Shown: positions 26,026 through 35,506 of the stretch, piece after piece
Position numbering within the stretch: the first letter of the stretch is position 1
How the letters are laid out: every line of letters starts with the position of its first letter
DNA from: Bacillus sp. 491mf
GTDB taxonomy: Bacteria > Bacillota > Bacilli > Bacillales > Bacillaceae_G
Assembly: GCF_900112415.1 (NCBI RefSeq)
Contig: NZ_FOLV01000014.1
Location: forward strand, 1-64,000
Length of the DNA: 64,000 bases
Direction: 5' to 3'
Translations under genes and position numbers: made by a program
Notes under the pieces: generated by a model
Told to the model about the DNA's origin: nothing
Seen by the model: only the letters and a program-made list of their open reading frames with translations
Databases searched by the model: none

Positions 26026-27225
26026 ATGAAAAAAAATTTATTATTTGTAATGAATAATTTAACATGTGGTGGGGCTGAGAAATCGCTAATATCCTTGTTA
26101 GAAACGATAGATTATTCTTTATACAATGTCGATTTGTTTTTATTTAAACATGAAGGAATATTTATAAATAAGCTACCAAAAGAAGTTCGTTTACTACAGG
26201 GGCCTATGAACTATAAATATTTTGATATGCCTATAAAAAAATCATTAATGGAGTTAATTAAAAAAAGAGATTTTAAAACATCTTTTTATAGAATGGTATT
26301 AGGATATTTAGCTAAAACAGAAAATAATGGAGCTATCATCGAACAAAAAGTATGGAAATACATGTCGAGATCGATAGACGAAATTAATAAAGAGTACGAT
26401 GCAGTTATAGGGTTTCAAGAAAAAAACCCTATATATTTTTGTGTTGATAAGGTAAAAGCAAACAGAAAAATTGGATGGATACATACAGATTATAATAAGT
26501 TAGGCATTGATTTTAGAAAAGAGAAAGTTTATTTCGGTCAATTAGATTACATCGTTACTGTATCGGAAGAATTAGTGAATATTCTAAAAAGCAACTTTCC
26601 TGAATATGAAGAAAAATTTGTATGTATACACAATATAGTTTCTTCAAAAATGATAAGGAAAATGTCATTAGAGCAGGTAGAGTTTAAAACAGAAGGTGAC
26701 AAAAGTATATCATTAATTTCTGTAGGCAGATTGGCGAAAGAAAAGGGATTAGATATTTCCTTAGAGGCAGTCGATAGGCTTGTTAAAAAAGGGTACGATA
26801 TTAAGTGGTATTTAATTGGAGAAGGTAATGTAAGAAAAGAATTGGAAAGAAGTATAAAAGAAAGAAAGTTAGAAGAAAGAATAATACTATTAGGTTTAAA
26901 AGAAAATCCATATCCTTATATAAGACAATCAGATATATATATACAAACCTCGAGATATGAAGGCAAATCAATTTCTATAGATGAAGCGAAAATATTGGCA
27001 AAACCAATAGTAATTACTAATTTCGAAACAGCTGATAATCATATAAAAAATCATATTGATGGATTGATTGCAGAAATGGATTCTATCTCAGTAGCTGATC
27101 ATCTTGAAAAATTAATAAATGATGAAATGTTGAGAAGGAAGTTTATTAATAGTCTTACAGAAGAGGAATTAGGAACAGAAGATGAAATTGGTAATTTGTA
27201 CAAATTAATAAATAGTAAAATATAA
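26026..27225 (+). CDS. GT4-family glycosyltransferase, paralog 3
   Basis: Opens MKKNLLFVMNNLTCGGAEKSL, contains GWIHTDYNKLG and PYPYIRQSDIYIQTSRYEGK, and ends LGTEDEIGNLYKLI, very like the end of its upstream neighbour (LGTEGEINKLYETF). This indicates a local duplication. GTG 26017 is also possible, but ATG 26026 has GGTGG 5 bases away. 399 residues. Confidence 0.75.
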   Translation: MKKNLLFVMNNLTCGGAEKSLISLLETIDYSLYNVDLFLFKHEGIFINKLPKEVRLLQGPMNYKYFDMPIKKSLMELIKKRDFKTSFYRMVLGYLAKTENNGAIIEQKVWKYMSRSIDEINKEYDAVIGFQEKNPIYFCVDKVKANRKIGWIHTDYNKLGIDFRKEKVYFGQLDYIVTVSEELVNILKSNFPEYEEKFVCIHNIVSSKMIRKMSLEQVEFKTEGDKSISLISVGRLAKEKGLDISLEAVDRLVKKGYDIKWYLIGEGNVRKELERSIKERKLEERIILLGLKENPYPYIRQSDIYIQTSRYEGKSISIDEAKILAKPIVITNFETADNHIKNHIDGLIAEMDSISVADHLEKLINDEMLRRKFINSLTEEELGTEDEIGNLYKLINSKI

Positions 27226-27239
27226 TTATGGGGGTAACA

Positions 27240-27800
27240 ATGTTTAATCGAATAAAAAAGTCGTTAATGATAAGATTAGGAATGCTATCCCGTGAAGAGC
27301 TAACAGTAGAAGCATGTTTGCAACGAGGTATGAAGGTAGGGAAAAATTGTTCCGGGTTAGCTGGGAGCACAATCGATTATGCACATTGCTGGTTAATAGA
27401 AATTGGTGATAACGTTACGTTTGCACCACAAGTATATCTTCTTGCACATGACGCTAGTACGAAACGGTATTTAGATTATACAAAAATAGCAAAAATAAAA
27501 ATAGAAAACAATGCATTTATAGGAGCAAGGGCCTTAATTATGCCCGGAGTGACAATAGGGAAGAATGCTATTGTAGCTGCAGGTAGTATCGTAACTAAAT
27601 CGGTACCTGAAGGGTCTATAGTTGGCGGTAATCCAGCAAGAATAATCGGGAAAACTGAAGATTATATAAACAAGCACAGATTAAATATGGAAACTGCTCA
27701 TGTATATGATAATGATTGGACAATAGGTGGTAATATAACGCTAGACATGGGTAATAAGATGGCTGAAGAGTTGAAGAATACTATAGGATATGTTAAGTAA
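27240..27800 (+). CDS. Hexapeptide-repeat acetyltransferase (maltose O-acetyltransferase-like)
   Basis: Second left-handed beta-helix acetyltransferase of the operon. Repeats cover about 50-150 (IEIGDNVTFAPQVYLLAHD with the catalytic His, then NAFIGARALIMPGVTIG, KNAIVAAGSIV, and GSIVGGNPARIIG). ATG 27240, 5 bases after GGGGG, is better than ATG 27228, which contains that ribosome binding site. Expected to modify a sugar hydroxyl. Confidence 0.8.
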   Translation: MFNRIKKSLMIRLGMLSREELTVEACLQRGMKVGKNCSGLAGSTIDYAHCWLIEIGDNVTFAPQVYLLAHDASTKRYLDYTKIAKIKIENNAFIGARALIMPGVTIGKNAIVAAGSIVTKSVPEGSIVGGNPARIIGKTEDYINKHRLNMETAHVYDNDWTIGGNITLDMGNKMAEELKNTIGYVK

Positions 27801-27836
27801 ACTAAACTATTTCTATATTGAAAGGGCTTTATAGAG

Positions 27837-29018
27837 ATGATATTTCAAATTTTGTGTTACACGATAATTATTATTCTTTTAATAACGATGGCTATAGACT
27901 TAGTACCTTTATTAAAAGACTGGGTACTAAGAATTCATATGGGAAGATACGATGATAAGTCTTTATGGAATAAAGCTATCACGAATAAAGGGTCTAAATT
28001 TTTATTACATGTACCAAAAATAAAAGTAACAGATAATACAAGATTAGTCGTAATAGATATGCTAAAGAAAAACTATACAAAAAGTACGATACAACATTGG
28101 CAAGAAGCATCATTAGTTTTAGGACTATCTGAGTACTTAAAAAATCATGATGATCAGGAAGTAAAAAAAGCAGTTGTGAAATTTTTGAATGCAAAATTTG
28201 ATAGTAATGGTCAATGGATAGAAGAACCAAAGTATGTAGATGGGGCTATACTAGCATATTCTATTATGAAGGTAGATTTTATAGAGACCGATAAGTATAA
28301 GAAAGCATTGGACTCTGTTTGGGAAATGATAAAAGAGCATATAGGTGAAGATGGATCAGTAGAGTATAGAAAGTATATGAAAAGTTATAGGTATGTAGAT
28401 ACTATCGGCTTTATATGTCCATTTTTAGTGGCTTACGGCATTAAATATAATAAAAAAGAGTGCGTGGATTTAGCAGTAAAGCAAATTAAAGAGTATGAGC
28501 AGTATGGAATGTTAGACAAGCATTATATCCCGAGTCATGTATATAAAATAGAGAATAAAGTTCCTCTTGGATTATATGGATGGGGAAGAGGTCTTGGGTG
28601 GTTTGCTATAGGCCTTATAGATGCATGGAGTGAATTACCGCAAGATAATCAATATAAAATTGTTTTAGAGGAAAGTGTAAAGAAATTTGCAAAAGCTGCT
28701 TTGAACTTTCAACAAGAGAATGGAAGCTGGAATTGGACTGTAACAAGGAATGAATGTAGGCCGGATTCGTCTGCTACAGCTACATTAGGCTGGTTTCTGC
28801 TAAACGCTTCAAAAATAGATGAGATTTCGAAAGAATGTTTAAATGGTACAGATAAAGCTATAAATCATTTGATGAAAGTTACAAGGAGAAACGGAGCAGT
28901 TGACTTTTCACAAGGAGACACAAAAGACATAGGAGTATATTCGATGTTGTTTAATATACTGCCGTTTACGCAAGGGTTTTGTATGAGATTAATCAATTTA
29001 TATGTAGGTAAGAGATAA
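27837..29018 (+). CDS. Membrane-anchored GH88/GH105-type unsaturated glycuronyl hydrolase
   Basis: Residues 1-20 form one hydrophobic helix; the rest is an (alpha/alpha)6-barrel-like domain. Motifs resembling YteR/unsaturated rhamnogalacturonyl hydrolases include HWQEASLVLGLSEY, YVDGAILAYSIM (Asp near 135), YVDTIGFICPFLVAYG, GWGRGLGWFAIGLIDA, and DSSATATLGWFLL near 320. Such enzymes remove unsaturated uronic residues left by polysaccharide lyases. Its place in a biosynthesis operon suggests trimming or recycling of the matrix polymer, perhaps with the beta-helix protein at 32898. Side of the membrane is uncertain, because the N-helix could be an uncleaved export signal. Confidence 0.7.
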   Translation: MIFQILCYTIIIILLITMAIDLVPLLKDWVLRIHMGRYDDKSLWNKAITNKGSKFLLHVPKIKVTDNTRLVVIDMLKKNYTKSTIQHWQEASLVLGLSEYLKNHDDQEVKKAVVKFLNAKFDSNGQWIEEPKYVDGAILAYSIMKVDFIETDKYKKALDSVWEMIKEHIGEDGSVEYRKYMKSYRYVDTIGFICPFLVAYGIKYNKKECVDLAVKQIKEYEQYGMLDKHYIPSHVYKIENKVPLGLYGWGRGLGWFAIGLIDAWSELPQDNQYKIVLEESVKKFAKAALNFQQENGSWNWTVTRNECRPDSSATATLGWFLLNASKIDEISKECLNGTDKAINHLMKVTRRNGAVDFSQGDTKDIGVYSMLFNILPFTQGFCMRLINLYVGKR

Positions 29019-29123
29019 GCTTTTACTTATATTTGTATAAGAAATATCCAATTAACAAAGGTAATGGCTCGTTAGAGAATTCAAATAAATTGTTTTTGGA
29101 GAATGAAAAAAGGAGGAATTTAT

Positions 29124-30200
29124 TTGTTAAATTCTTTAACCTCATTTAGATTTATTGCTGCATTAATGGTGTTCTTATTCCATATGCAGGTGTTCAGCCA
29201 GTACCAATTAGGTTCAGCGGGTGTTCAGTTTTTCTTTGTTTTATCTGGCTTTATATTAGCCTATAACTACCATTCTAAGTTTATAGAAATCAATAAAAAC
29301 AATATCAAAAAGTTTTATAAAGCAAGATTTTCAAGAGTATATCCGGTTCATATATTGACGTTTTTGCTCTCTGTGCCGTTGGTTATTTTATACTTTCACC
29401 CCAATGGTTTATATTTTGTAAAACTTACTTTTATGTCAATTATCAATTTGCTATTGTTACAAAGTTTTTTTCCAAGTCAAGGTACTTATTTTAATTTTAA
29501 TGGTGTTTCATGGACGCTATCAGTTGAAGCGTTCTTTTATGTTATGTTTCCTTTTCTGCTATGGATATTTACAAAACTTAAAGTTAACAAAAATATAGTT
29601 AAATCTGTATTGATATTTTGGATAGTGTGGGGCGTGTTATTTCTATTAAATAATTATTTAGATGTAGATAATTCATTTTACATTTGGTTACTACATATCT
29701 TTCCGGTAGTTAGGTTTTTCGAATTTTCAACAGGGGTGCTTTTAGGATTAATTTATATTGAAAAAGCCAACAAAGTACATTTAAACAAGACTATATTCAC
29801 CGTTTTAGAACTACTATGTTTATTGTTATTCATAGTCTTATTATTGTATTCGGTAAACTTAGGTGTAGGAATCGTTCGCGGTGTGTATTTTGTTCCATTA
29901 TGGTGTTTGTTAATTTTCATCTTTGCATTTCAAGGTGGTATGATTTCAAAAATATTATCACAAAGGTTTTTTGTTTATTTGGGTGAAATTAGTTTCTCAT
30001 TCTATATGATCCATCAATTAGTGATTCGATATTTAAATTTTCTTCATTTAGCAAATACGTATAACTTTTTGATTTGTTTAATAATTTCTTTATTATTCAG
30101 TTCAATCATTTATCAATTTTACGAAGAGCCATTACGTAAGAAAATTCGTTTTGGTTTCCGAAAACAAACGCATAAAATACAAGTACCTTTATCAAAATAA
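29124..30200 (+). CDS. Acyltransferase-3 family membrane O-acyltransferase
   Basis: About ten transmembrane helices. The family start LNSLTSFRFIAALMVFLFHM contains the conserved catalytic His in helix 1. Later marks are GVQFFFVLSGFILAYNY, ARFSRVYPVHI, and WTLSVEAFFYVMFP. It transfers acyl groups, usually acetyl or succinyl, onto polysaccharide. The start is ambiguous: ATG 29103 or TTG 29124. AGGAGG lies 7 bases before the TTG and inside the longer frame, so I chose TTG. Confidence 0.8.
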   Translation: MLNSLTSFRFIAALMVFLFHMQVFSQYQLGSAGVQFFFVLSGFILAYNYHSKFIEINKNNIKKFYKARFSRVYPVHILTFLLSVPLVILYFHPNGLYFVKLTFMSIINLLLLQSFFPSQGTYFNFNGVSWTLSVEAFFYVMFPFLLWIFTKLKVNKNIVKSVLIFWIVWGVLFLLNNYLDVDNSFYIWLLHIFPVVRFFEFSTGVLLGLIYIEKANKVHLNKTIFTVLELLCLLLFIVLLLYSVNLGVGIVRGVYFVPLWCLLIFIFAFQGGMISKILSQRFFVYLGEISFSFYMIHQLVIRYLNFLHLANTYNFLICLIISLLFSSIIYQFYEEPLRKKIRFGFRKQTHKIQVPLSK

Positions 30201-30225
30201 GTCCTTAACTAAGGGCTTATTTTTC
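30194..30225 (+). terminator. Intra-operon terminator
   Basis: AAATAAGTCCTTA pairs with AAGGGCTTATTT and is followed by a T-run. It lies between two cotranscribed-looking genes, so it would need antitermination or only partly reduces downstream expression. Confidence 0.65.
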
Positions 30226-30285
30226 AATCATTATTGTAAATAGATGAAAAGAAAAAATTATGATCAGTAAAAATGGGAGGGTTAA

Positions 30286-31167
30286 ATGAGAATAACAGTA
30301 TTCACTCCAGCATACAACAGAGGCTATATTATAGAAAAATTGTACAGATCATTACAAGAACAAACATATACGGAGTTTGAATGGTTAGTTATTGATGATG
30401 GCTCAAGTGACAACACGGAAGAGTTATTTAGACTGTGGACAGTAGAGAAAAATCCATTCCCCATAAGGTATTATAAAATTGAAAATGGTGGAAAACATAG
30501 AGCGATTAATAAAGCTACTGACTTAGCAGAAGGAGAATTGTTTTTCATTGTAGATTCTGATGATTATCTTACAAAAGATGCATTAGAAAGTATAGACAAT
30601 TGGGAACGAAACTTGGAAAATAAAGAACTATTTTGTGGTGTATCTGGTAATCGAGGAAAGCAAGCGAATGAGTTTTTAGGAACAACATTTGAAGGTGATT
30701 ATTTGGATGCAACTTCACTTGAACGTACAAAATATAATATAACCGGTGATAAAGCAGAAGTCTTTTATACGAACATACTTAGAAAATATAAGTTTCATGA
30801 ATTTGAAGGAGAGAAATTTATATCAGAGGCTACAGTGTGGGAGAAAATGGCCCATGATGGATATAAAATAAGGTGGTTTAATAAAACTATTTATATATGC
30901 GATTATCTCGAGGATGGCTTAACGAATAATATGAAAGAGATATTTGCTAAAAGTCCTAAAGGTACAGCGTATTATATAAAACAACAAATTAAGTTTTATG
31001 AATGTAACTTAAAAGGCAGATTATCTTATTATAATTTATACTATGATTTTGTAAAATCTAATTTTAAATTGAGGCAGGCTGCAGAATACTTAGAGATTCA
31101 ACCTGTTACTTTAATCTTTTCTATATTCTTAGTTAAATGTAAGAAAATCATAATGAGTAGGTTTTAA
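30286..31167 (+). CDS. GT2-family glycosyltransferase
   Basis: Begins MRITVFTPAYNRGYII, with DDGSSDNTEELF, ENGGKHRAINKAT and VDSDDYL as the metal site. It is related in layout to the enzyme at 17754 (both have KSPKG/NPRG-type segments near 225). GGGAGG precedes the ATG. 293 residues. It follows the internal terminator and lies 3 bases before the flippase gene. Confidence 0.8.
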   Translation: MRITVFTPAYNRGYIIEKLYRSLQEQTYTEFEWLVIDDGSSDNTEELFRLWTVEKNPFPIRYYKIENGGKHRAINKATDLAEGELFFIVDSDDYLTKDALESIDNWERNLENKELFCGVSGNRGKQANEFLGTTFEGDYLDATSLERTKYNITGDKAEVFYTNILRKYKFHEFEGEKFISEATVWEKMAHDGYKIRWFNKTIYICDYLEDGLTNNMKEIFAKSPKGTAYYIKQQIKFYECNLKGRLSYYNLYYDFVKSNFKLRQAAEYLEIQPVTLIFSIFLVKCKKIIMSRF

Positions 31168-31170
31168 AAT

Positions 31171-32718
31171 ATGAGAGTAAAAAGTTCGATAATTAATATA
31201 TCTGCTGGTCTTGGTAATCAGATCATTATTACGGCATTAAGCTTTATTTCAAGAACTGTGTTCATTAATAGTTTAGGAGTCGAGTACCTAGGAATAAATG
31301 GATTACTTACTAATATACTTTCTATGCTGTCTTTAGCAGAGGCAGGAATAGGTTCTAGTATAATGTACAGTCTTTACAAACCAGTAGCCGAGAATGATCA
31401 GAAGAAAATAAATATGCTTATGCGCTTGTATCGAAATGCATACTTGGTAATTGCCTTAATAGTATTGTTGCTAGGGCTCGCATTAATGCCTTTTCTAGGT
31501 TATTTCGTTAAAAATTCGAATGTTGAAAATATTCATCTCATTTATGCAATATTTTTACTGAATACAGTTGCACCGTATTTGTACTCACATAGAAGTTCGT
31601 TTTTAAGTGTTTGTCAGAAAGGGTATGTTGTAACAGGGGTATATTCTGTATCCTCCATTATATCCACTAGTCTTAAGATAGGAGTATTGCATTTTACAAA
31701 AAATTACATTCTTTATCTAATTATAGATAGTATTATTACCATAACTACAAGTATCCTTCTAGCAGTTATAGTAAGTAAATTGTATCCATTTCTAAAAGAA
31801 AAAGTGACTAGTAAACTAGATAGCGAAACGAAAAATAGTATTGTAAAAAATGTAAAAGCGATTGTTCTACAAAATATAGGGAATTACCTAGTATTAGGAA
31901 CAGATAATATTATCATTTCATCGTTTGTGAGTGTAGCAGCGGTTGGACTATATTCCAACTACAATATGTTAATTGAGATTTGTAGAACCTTTACCTATCA
32001 GGTGTTTAATAATATTTATCATAGTGTAGGAAATTTAGTCGCAAAAGAGAGTGTAGAAAAAATTTATAGTATTTATAAAGTCTATACATTCCTCAATTTT
32101 TGGTTATATTCGTTTTTCAGCATACTGTTGTGTATTACTATAGAGCCCTTTATTACTTTATGGATAGGTCCAAAATTCTTAATGAGTGAAGGGATATTAT
32201 ATGTATTAATAGCGATCTTCTATGAAAGAGGAATGAGAAATGCGATAACCACAGTGAAGACTACAGCAGGAATTTTTCAAGAGGATAGATACGCTCCCTT
32301 GTTTCAAGCTGCTGTGAACCTTATTATATCTATTATTTTAGTTCAGTATATAGGTATAGTAGGGGTTTTTATAGGAACACTTATTAGTGTATTAACTGTT
32401 CCATTCTGGGTTACTCCTTATTTAGTGTATAAAAAAGTGTTTGACAAACCTATTATTAATTATTATAAAACGTACTCGTATTATGTAGTTTTATGTATAG
32501 TGACCTATCTAATAACGAAATTTATAAGTAACTTTATAGCGTTAGATGGTTGGTTAGGTTTAGTTTTAAAAGGCATTGTTTGTCTAATAGTGCCCAATAT
32601 AATGTATGTGCTTATTTTTCGTAAGACAGATGAGTTTAAGTATTTGTCAGGTGTTTTTAAAAGTATTGTGGGCAAGTTATTGAAGCGTTTTAAATTAGGA
32701 AAAGGAATCTCATATTAA
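31171..32718 (+). CDS. Wzx-type polysaccharide flippase (MOP superfamily)
   Basis: 515 residues with about 12-14 hydrophobic helices; opens SSIINISAGLGNQIIITAL-S and FINSLGVEYLGINGLLTNILSMLSLAE, typical of polysaccharide-specific transporters. It moves undecaprenyl-linked repeat units to the outer leaflet for the EpsG-like polymerase. The start at 31171 lacks a strong ribosome binding site and is probably coupled to the gene ending 3 bases upstream. B. subtilis EpsK has this role. Confidence 0.85.
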   Translation: MRVKSSIINISAGLGNQIIITALSFISRTVFINSLGVEYLGINGLLTNILSMLSLAEAGIGSSIMYSLYKPVAENDQKKINMLMRLYRNAYLVIALIVLLLGLALMPFLGYFVKNSNVENIHLIYAIFLLNTVAPYLYSHRSSFLSVCQKGYVVTGVYSVSSIISTSLKIGVLHFTKNYILYLIIDSIITITTSILLAVIVSKLYPFLKEKVTSKLDSETKNSIVKNVKAIVLQNIGNYLVLGTDNIIISSFVSVAAVGLYSNYNMLIEICRTFTYQVFNNIYHSVGNLVAKESVEKIYSIYKVYTFLNFWLYSFFSILLCITIEPFITLWIGPKFLMSEGILYVLIAIFYERGMRNAITTVKTTAGIFQEDRYAPLFQAAVNLIISIILVQYIGIVGVFIGTLISVLTVPFWVTPYLVYKKVFDKPIINYYKTYSYYVVLCIVTYLITKFISNFIALDGWLGLVLKGIVCLIVPNIMYVLIFRKTDEFKYLSGVFKSIVGKLLKRFKLGKGISY

Positions 32719-32790
32719 CTATAGTGACAATTACAGGTTAAAATGATGAACATATTCAGAGAGGATTTTTTAGTTTAATAAATTTGTTGA

Positions 32791-32828
32791 AAAGGGAAAA
32801 TTCATAAAATGGTTTTTTCCTTTTTTAT
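32791..32828 (+). terminator. Terminator after the flippase gene
   Basis: AAAGGGAAAA pairs with TTTTTTCCTTT across a 12-base loop, and T-rich sequence follows. It separates the main eps operon from the beta-helix gene. Confidence 0.65.
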
Positions 32829-32897
32829 TATAACTCATACACCCAATCTATTTAGTCTCTAGAAGCATAATATATAAAAGAGAAAGGGTGTAAATAT

Positions 32898-35321
32898 ATG
32901 ACAAGTTATTTAAACGCTAATCTTGGGGATATGAGTGATGTTGATTTAACAAATATGTCTCCTGCCCATGGTGATGTATTAACTTATGATGATGTTAAAT
33001 CAAAGTGGATTCCTAAAAAGCTTTCAATTTCAAGCGCAGATAATGCCACAAGTGTTGTATATGTAATAGAACTAGATAGATGGAGTATTAAAAATGATGG
33101 GACGAATTCTGTTTCTACTACACTAGGTATAAATCAAGCAGTAATTTGGGCAAAGTCTCAAGGGTATAATCATGTTATATTACCATCTGGCACATATAAG
33201 TTAAAGATTGATAGTACATCATTTTCGTGTATTGTTATGCAAAGTAATATGCATTTTGAAATGGCTGATGGATGCGTATTACAGCTAGAAGCGAACTCAT
33301 CCCCCTGGTATAGAATATTTGACGTTAAAGGCAATAAAAATGTTAGGATTTCTGGTGGGAAAATAGTCGGAGACAAAAAGGAGCATATATATCAAATAGG
33401 TGTAAAGTTTGTTAGGGGAGGTGTAAACTCTGACGGGTCATTAAATAATAATCCGAACTTTATCCGTAGTGAGATAGTAGATCGGTATGAAAATCCAGGA
33501 CTACTAAAATCTTTTAGATTATGGTCTATTCCTGAAGTAATTGCAACGGGATATAGTTTTTATCAATATAAAGATACCATTTCAACTAGTACGTTAGTCG
33601 GAGTCAGAACAAACGGACAATTTGCTCCAACTTCTCCAACAGGAAGAGGTTGGTTTGCTCCGATAGAAGATGCCAATAAGATGATATTTGTTATTGATAT
33701 CACATCATCACCTATGAGTGATGCTCAAATTGCAAAAATTAGTGCAAAAGTTGATAGTCAGAACTATACACATGAGTGGGGACAAGGGATAGAAATAAAA
33801 GGTTCAAGTCAAGTTGAAATCGATCATGTAGAAATAAGTGATTGTACTGGCGATGCCGTTTCCACAGGCTGGTTAGAATATAAATCGAATCCAGCTGACT
33901 ATACGCAAGAACAAATGGGATCGCATATTTACATTCATAACTGCGATATCCACAACTGCAGAAGACAAGGTATTACTCTTGGTAGTTCAAATGATACCTA
34001 CATTTTTGATAACAAAATCTACCTTATTGGTAAGGCTGATGATGGCGTTACAGTGGATGGAACTGCCCCAATGTTTGGCATAGATATTGAGTCTTTGTGG
34101 TCTGAAAGTAATATACCAACATGGCGACCTGAACTAAATCAATCAGGACTTGAATTGAACACTAGAATTTATATTTATAATAATTACATTTATAACAATG
34201 CGCGTGGGCATTTTGTAAACGTTGATGGTATTCATGTAGTTATAGAAAATAACATATTTGAAGGTTCTAATGTTGGTGGGGTGAGTTCATATCAGAATAA
34301 CTGGTATATTAAATATCTCAATAACACTTTTATTGGATGTGAACTCACTGTTAAAGGAGATAACTTTGTCGATGGAATAGTTTGTAATAACGGAAATATA
34401 AAGTTACAAGATATTAGGGGAGCGGTCGTTACAAATTGTCAAATAAAGAATGGCTCATTTTCCGCTTCGAGTATTTATGGCTACTTTGGAACTCCTGCTA
34501 TAAATGTCACTACTAGGACATTTACTTATAGTTCACCGCATGGAATGGGAAATGGTGCAAAGATATGTTTCGAACAATGGGTTGGAAAAGTTCCCACTGG
34601 GATTAGTGTAGATAAGCTGTATTATACGGTAAATGTAACACCGACGAGTTTTCAAGTGTCTGAAACATTAAATGGACCATCAGTAGCGATAACAGATGCA
34701 GGAAAAGTGGGATTCAATATAAGTAGATATGATTATGGCAGATGCTATATCTCAGATATTACTATTGAAAGAGAGTGGCGAAGCGATAATACTGTAGCAC
34801 AAAACTTCTCAGTACTTTTGACAGGAGGGGTTCTTAAGAACATTATCGTCAAGAACTATGACATTAACATCAAGCCACCTGCTAATTATGCCGGACGACC
34901 TATCACAGTAGAAGGATTAACTTTGATAGAAGGTGCTGCAGATATAGAATGTTGTAATTTAAGTAACGGCAAGTTCTTAAGAGCAAAAACTAGTCGAATG
35001 GGTGGAGATATATCACTTGGTTCTAATAATGTCCAATATACGAGGAAAATAAATGCCGACAACTGCTTATTTCAAAACGTGGGCATAAATTTTGAAGGAA
35101 ACGTTGTAAATAATCGCAGTACATTTTTAAACTCAATTATCAAGAAATCAGATAGTTCTACAGTTACCGTTATTGCACATAGTTATTTAGAAGACACAGT
35201 AGTTAGCTTGCGGTGGTTAACGAAGGACAAAGCGGTAACGATAGCACGGTGTGTATTTAACAATGTATCTACTGATATAAATACAAGTACTAGGTTGGTA
35301 GATAATACGGTTATTAATTAA
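32898..35321 (+). CDS. Right-handed beta-helix protein with phage-tailspike-like N-terminus
   Basis: 807 residues, no signal peptide and no membrane segment. Residues about 8-40 (LGDMSDVDLTNMSP, DVLTYDDVKSKWIPK) resemble the short structural motif repeated in phage tail fibres. From about 60 a pectate-lyase/beta-helix region follows, with WAKSQGYNHVILPSGTYKL and many NNxI-type rungs such as IYIYNNYIYNNARGHFVN and IENNIFEG. Phage tailspikes of this type depolymerise polysaccharide, so this may cleave or bind the polymer made by the operon (inference). Lack of a Sec signal implies cytosolic residence, lysis release or another export route. AAAGGG lies 9 bases before the ATG. It has terminators on both sides and so its own unit. 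Confidence 0.7.
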   Translation: MTSYLNANLGDMSDVDLTNMSPAHGDVLTYDDVKSKWIPKKLSISSADNATSVVYVIELDRWSIKNDGTNSVSTTLGINQAVIWAKSQGYNHVILPSGTYKLKIDSTSFSCIVMQSNMHFEMADGCVLQLEANSSPWYRIFDVKGNKNVRISGGKIVGDKKEHIYQIGVKFVRGGVNSDGSLNNNPNFIRSEIVDRYENPGLLKSFRLWSIPEVIATGYSFYQYKDTISTSTLVGVRTNGQFAPTSPTGRGWFAPIEDANKMIFVIDITSSPMSDAQIAKISAKVDSQNYTHEWGQGIEIKGSSQVEIDHVEISDCTGDAVSTGWLEYKSNPADYTQEQMGSHIYIHNCDIHNCRRQGITLGSSNDTYIFDNKIYLIGKADDGVTVDGTAPMFGIDIESLWSESNIPTWRPELNQSGLELNTRIYIYNNYIYNNARGHFVNVDGIHVVIENNIFEGSNVGGVSSYQNNWYIKYLNNTFIGCELTVKGDNFVDGIVCNNGNIKLQDIRGAVVTNCQIKNGSFSASSIYGYFGTPAINVTTRTFTYSSPHGMGNGAKICFEQWVGKVPTGISVDKLYYTVNVTPTSFQVSETLNGPSVAITDAGKVGFNISRYDYGRCYISDITIEREWRSDNTVAQNFSVLLTGGVLKNIIVKNYDINIKPPANYAGRPITVEGLTLIEGAADIECCNLSNGKFLRAKTSRMGGDISLGSNNVQYTRKINADNCLFQNVGINFEGNVVNNRSTFLNSIIKKSDSSTVTVIAHSYLEDTVVSLRWLTKDKAVTIARCVFNNVSTDINTSTRLVDNTVIN

Positions 35322-35382
35322 TTGTAGATTTTATGTATTGTTTTAGATCGCTTGTTTAGTCAGTAAGAAACAAAACTAAAAA

Positions 35383-35430
35383 ATCATCTCAATTCGTTAT
35401 TATACAACAACGAACTGGGATGTTTTTTTA
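35383..35430 (+). terminator. Intrinsic terminator after beta-helix gene
   Basis: CATCTCAATTCGTT pairs with AACGAACTGGGATG, then T7. Confidence 0.85.
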
Positions 35431-35506
35431 TACCTAATGTAAAAGTTAAACACTTTTCAATAAAAAATGTATGGAGAAGGATATTGATAACAAGGAGGAA
35501 AAATAT

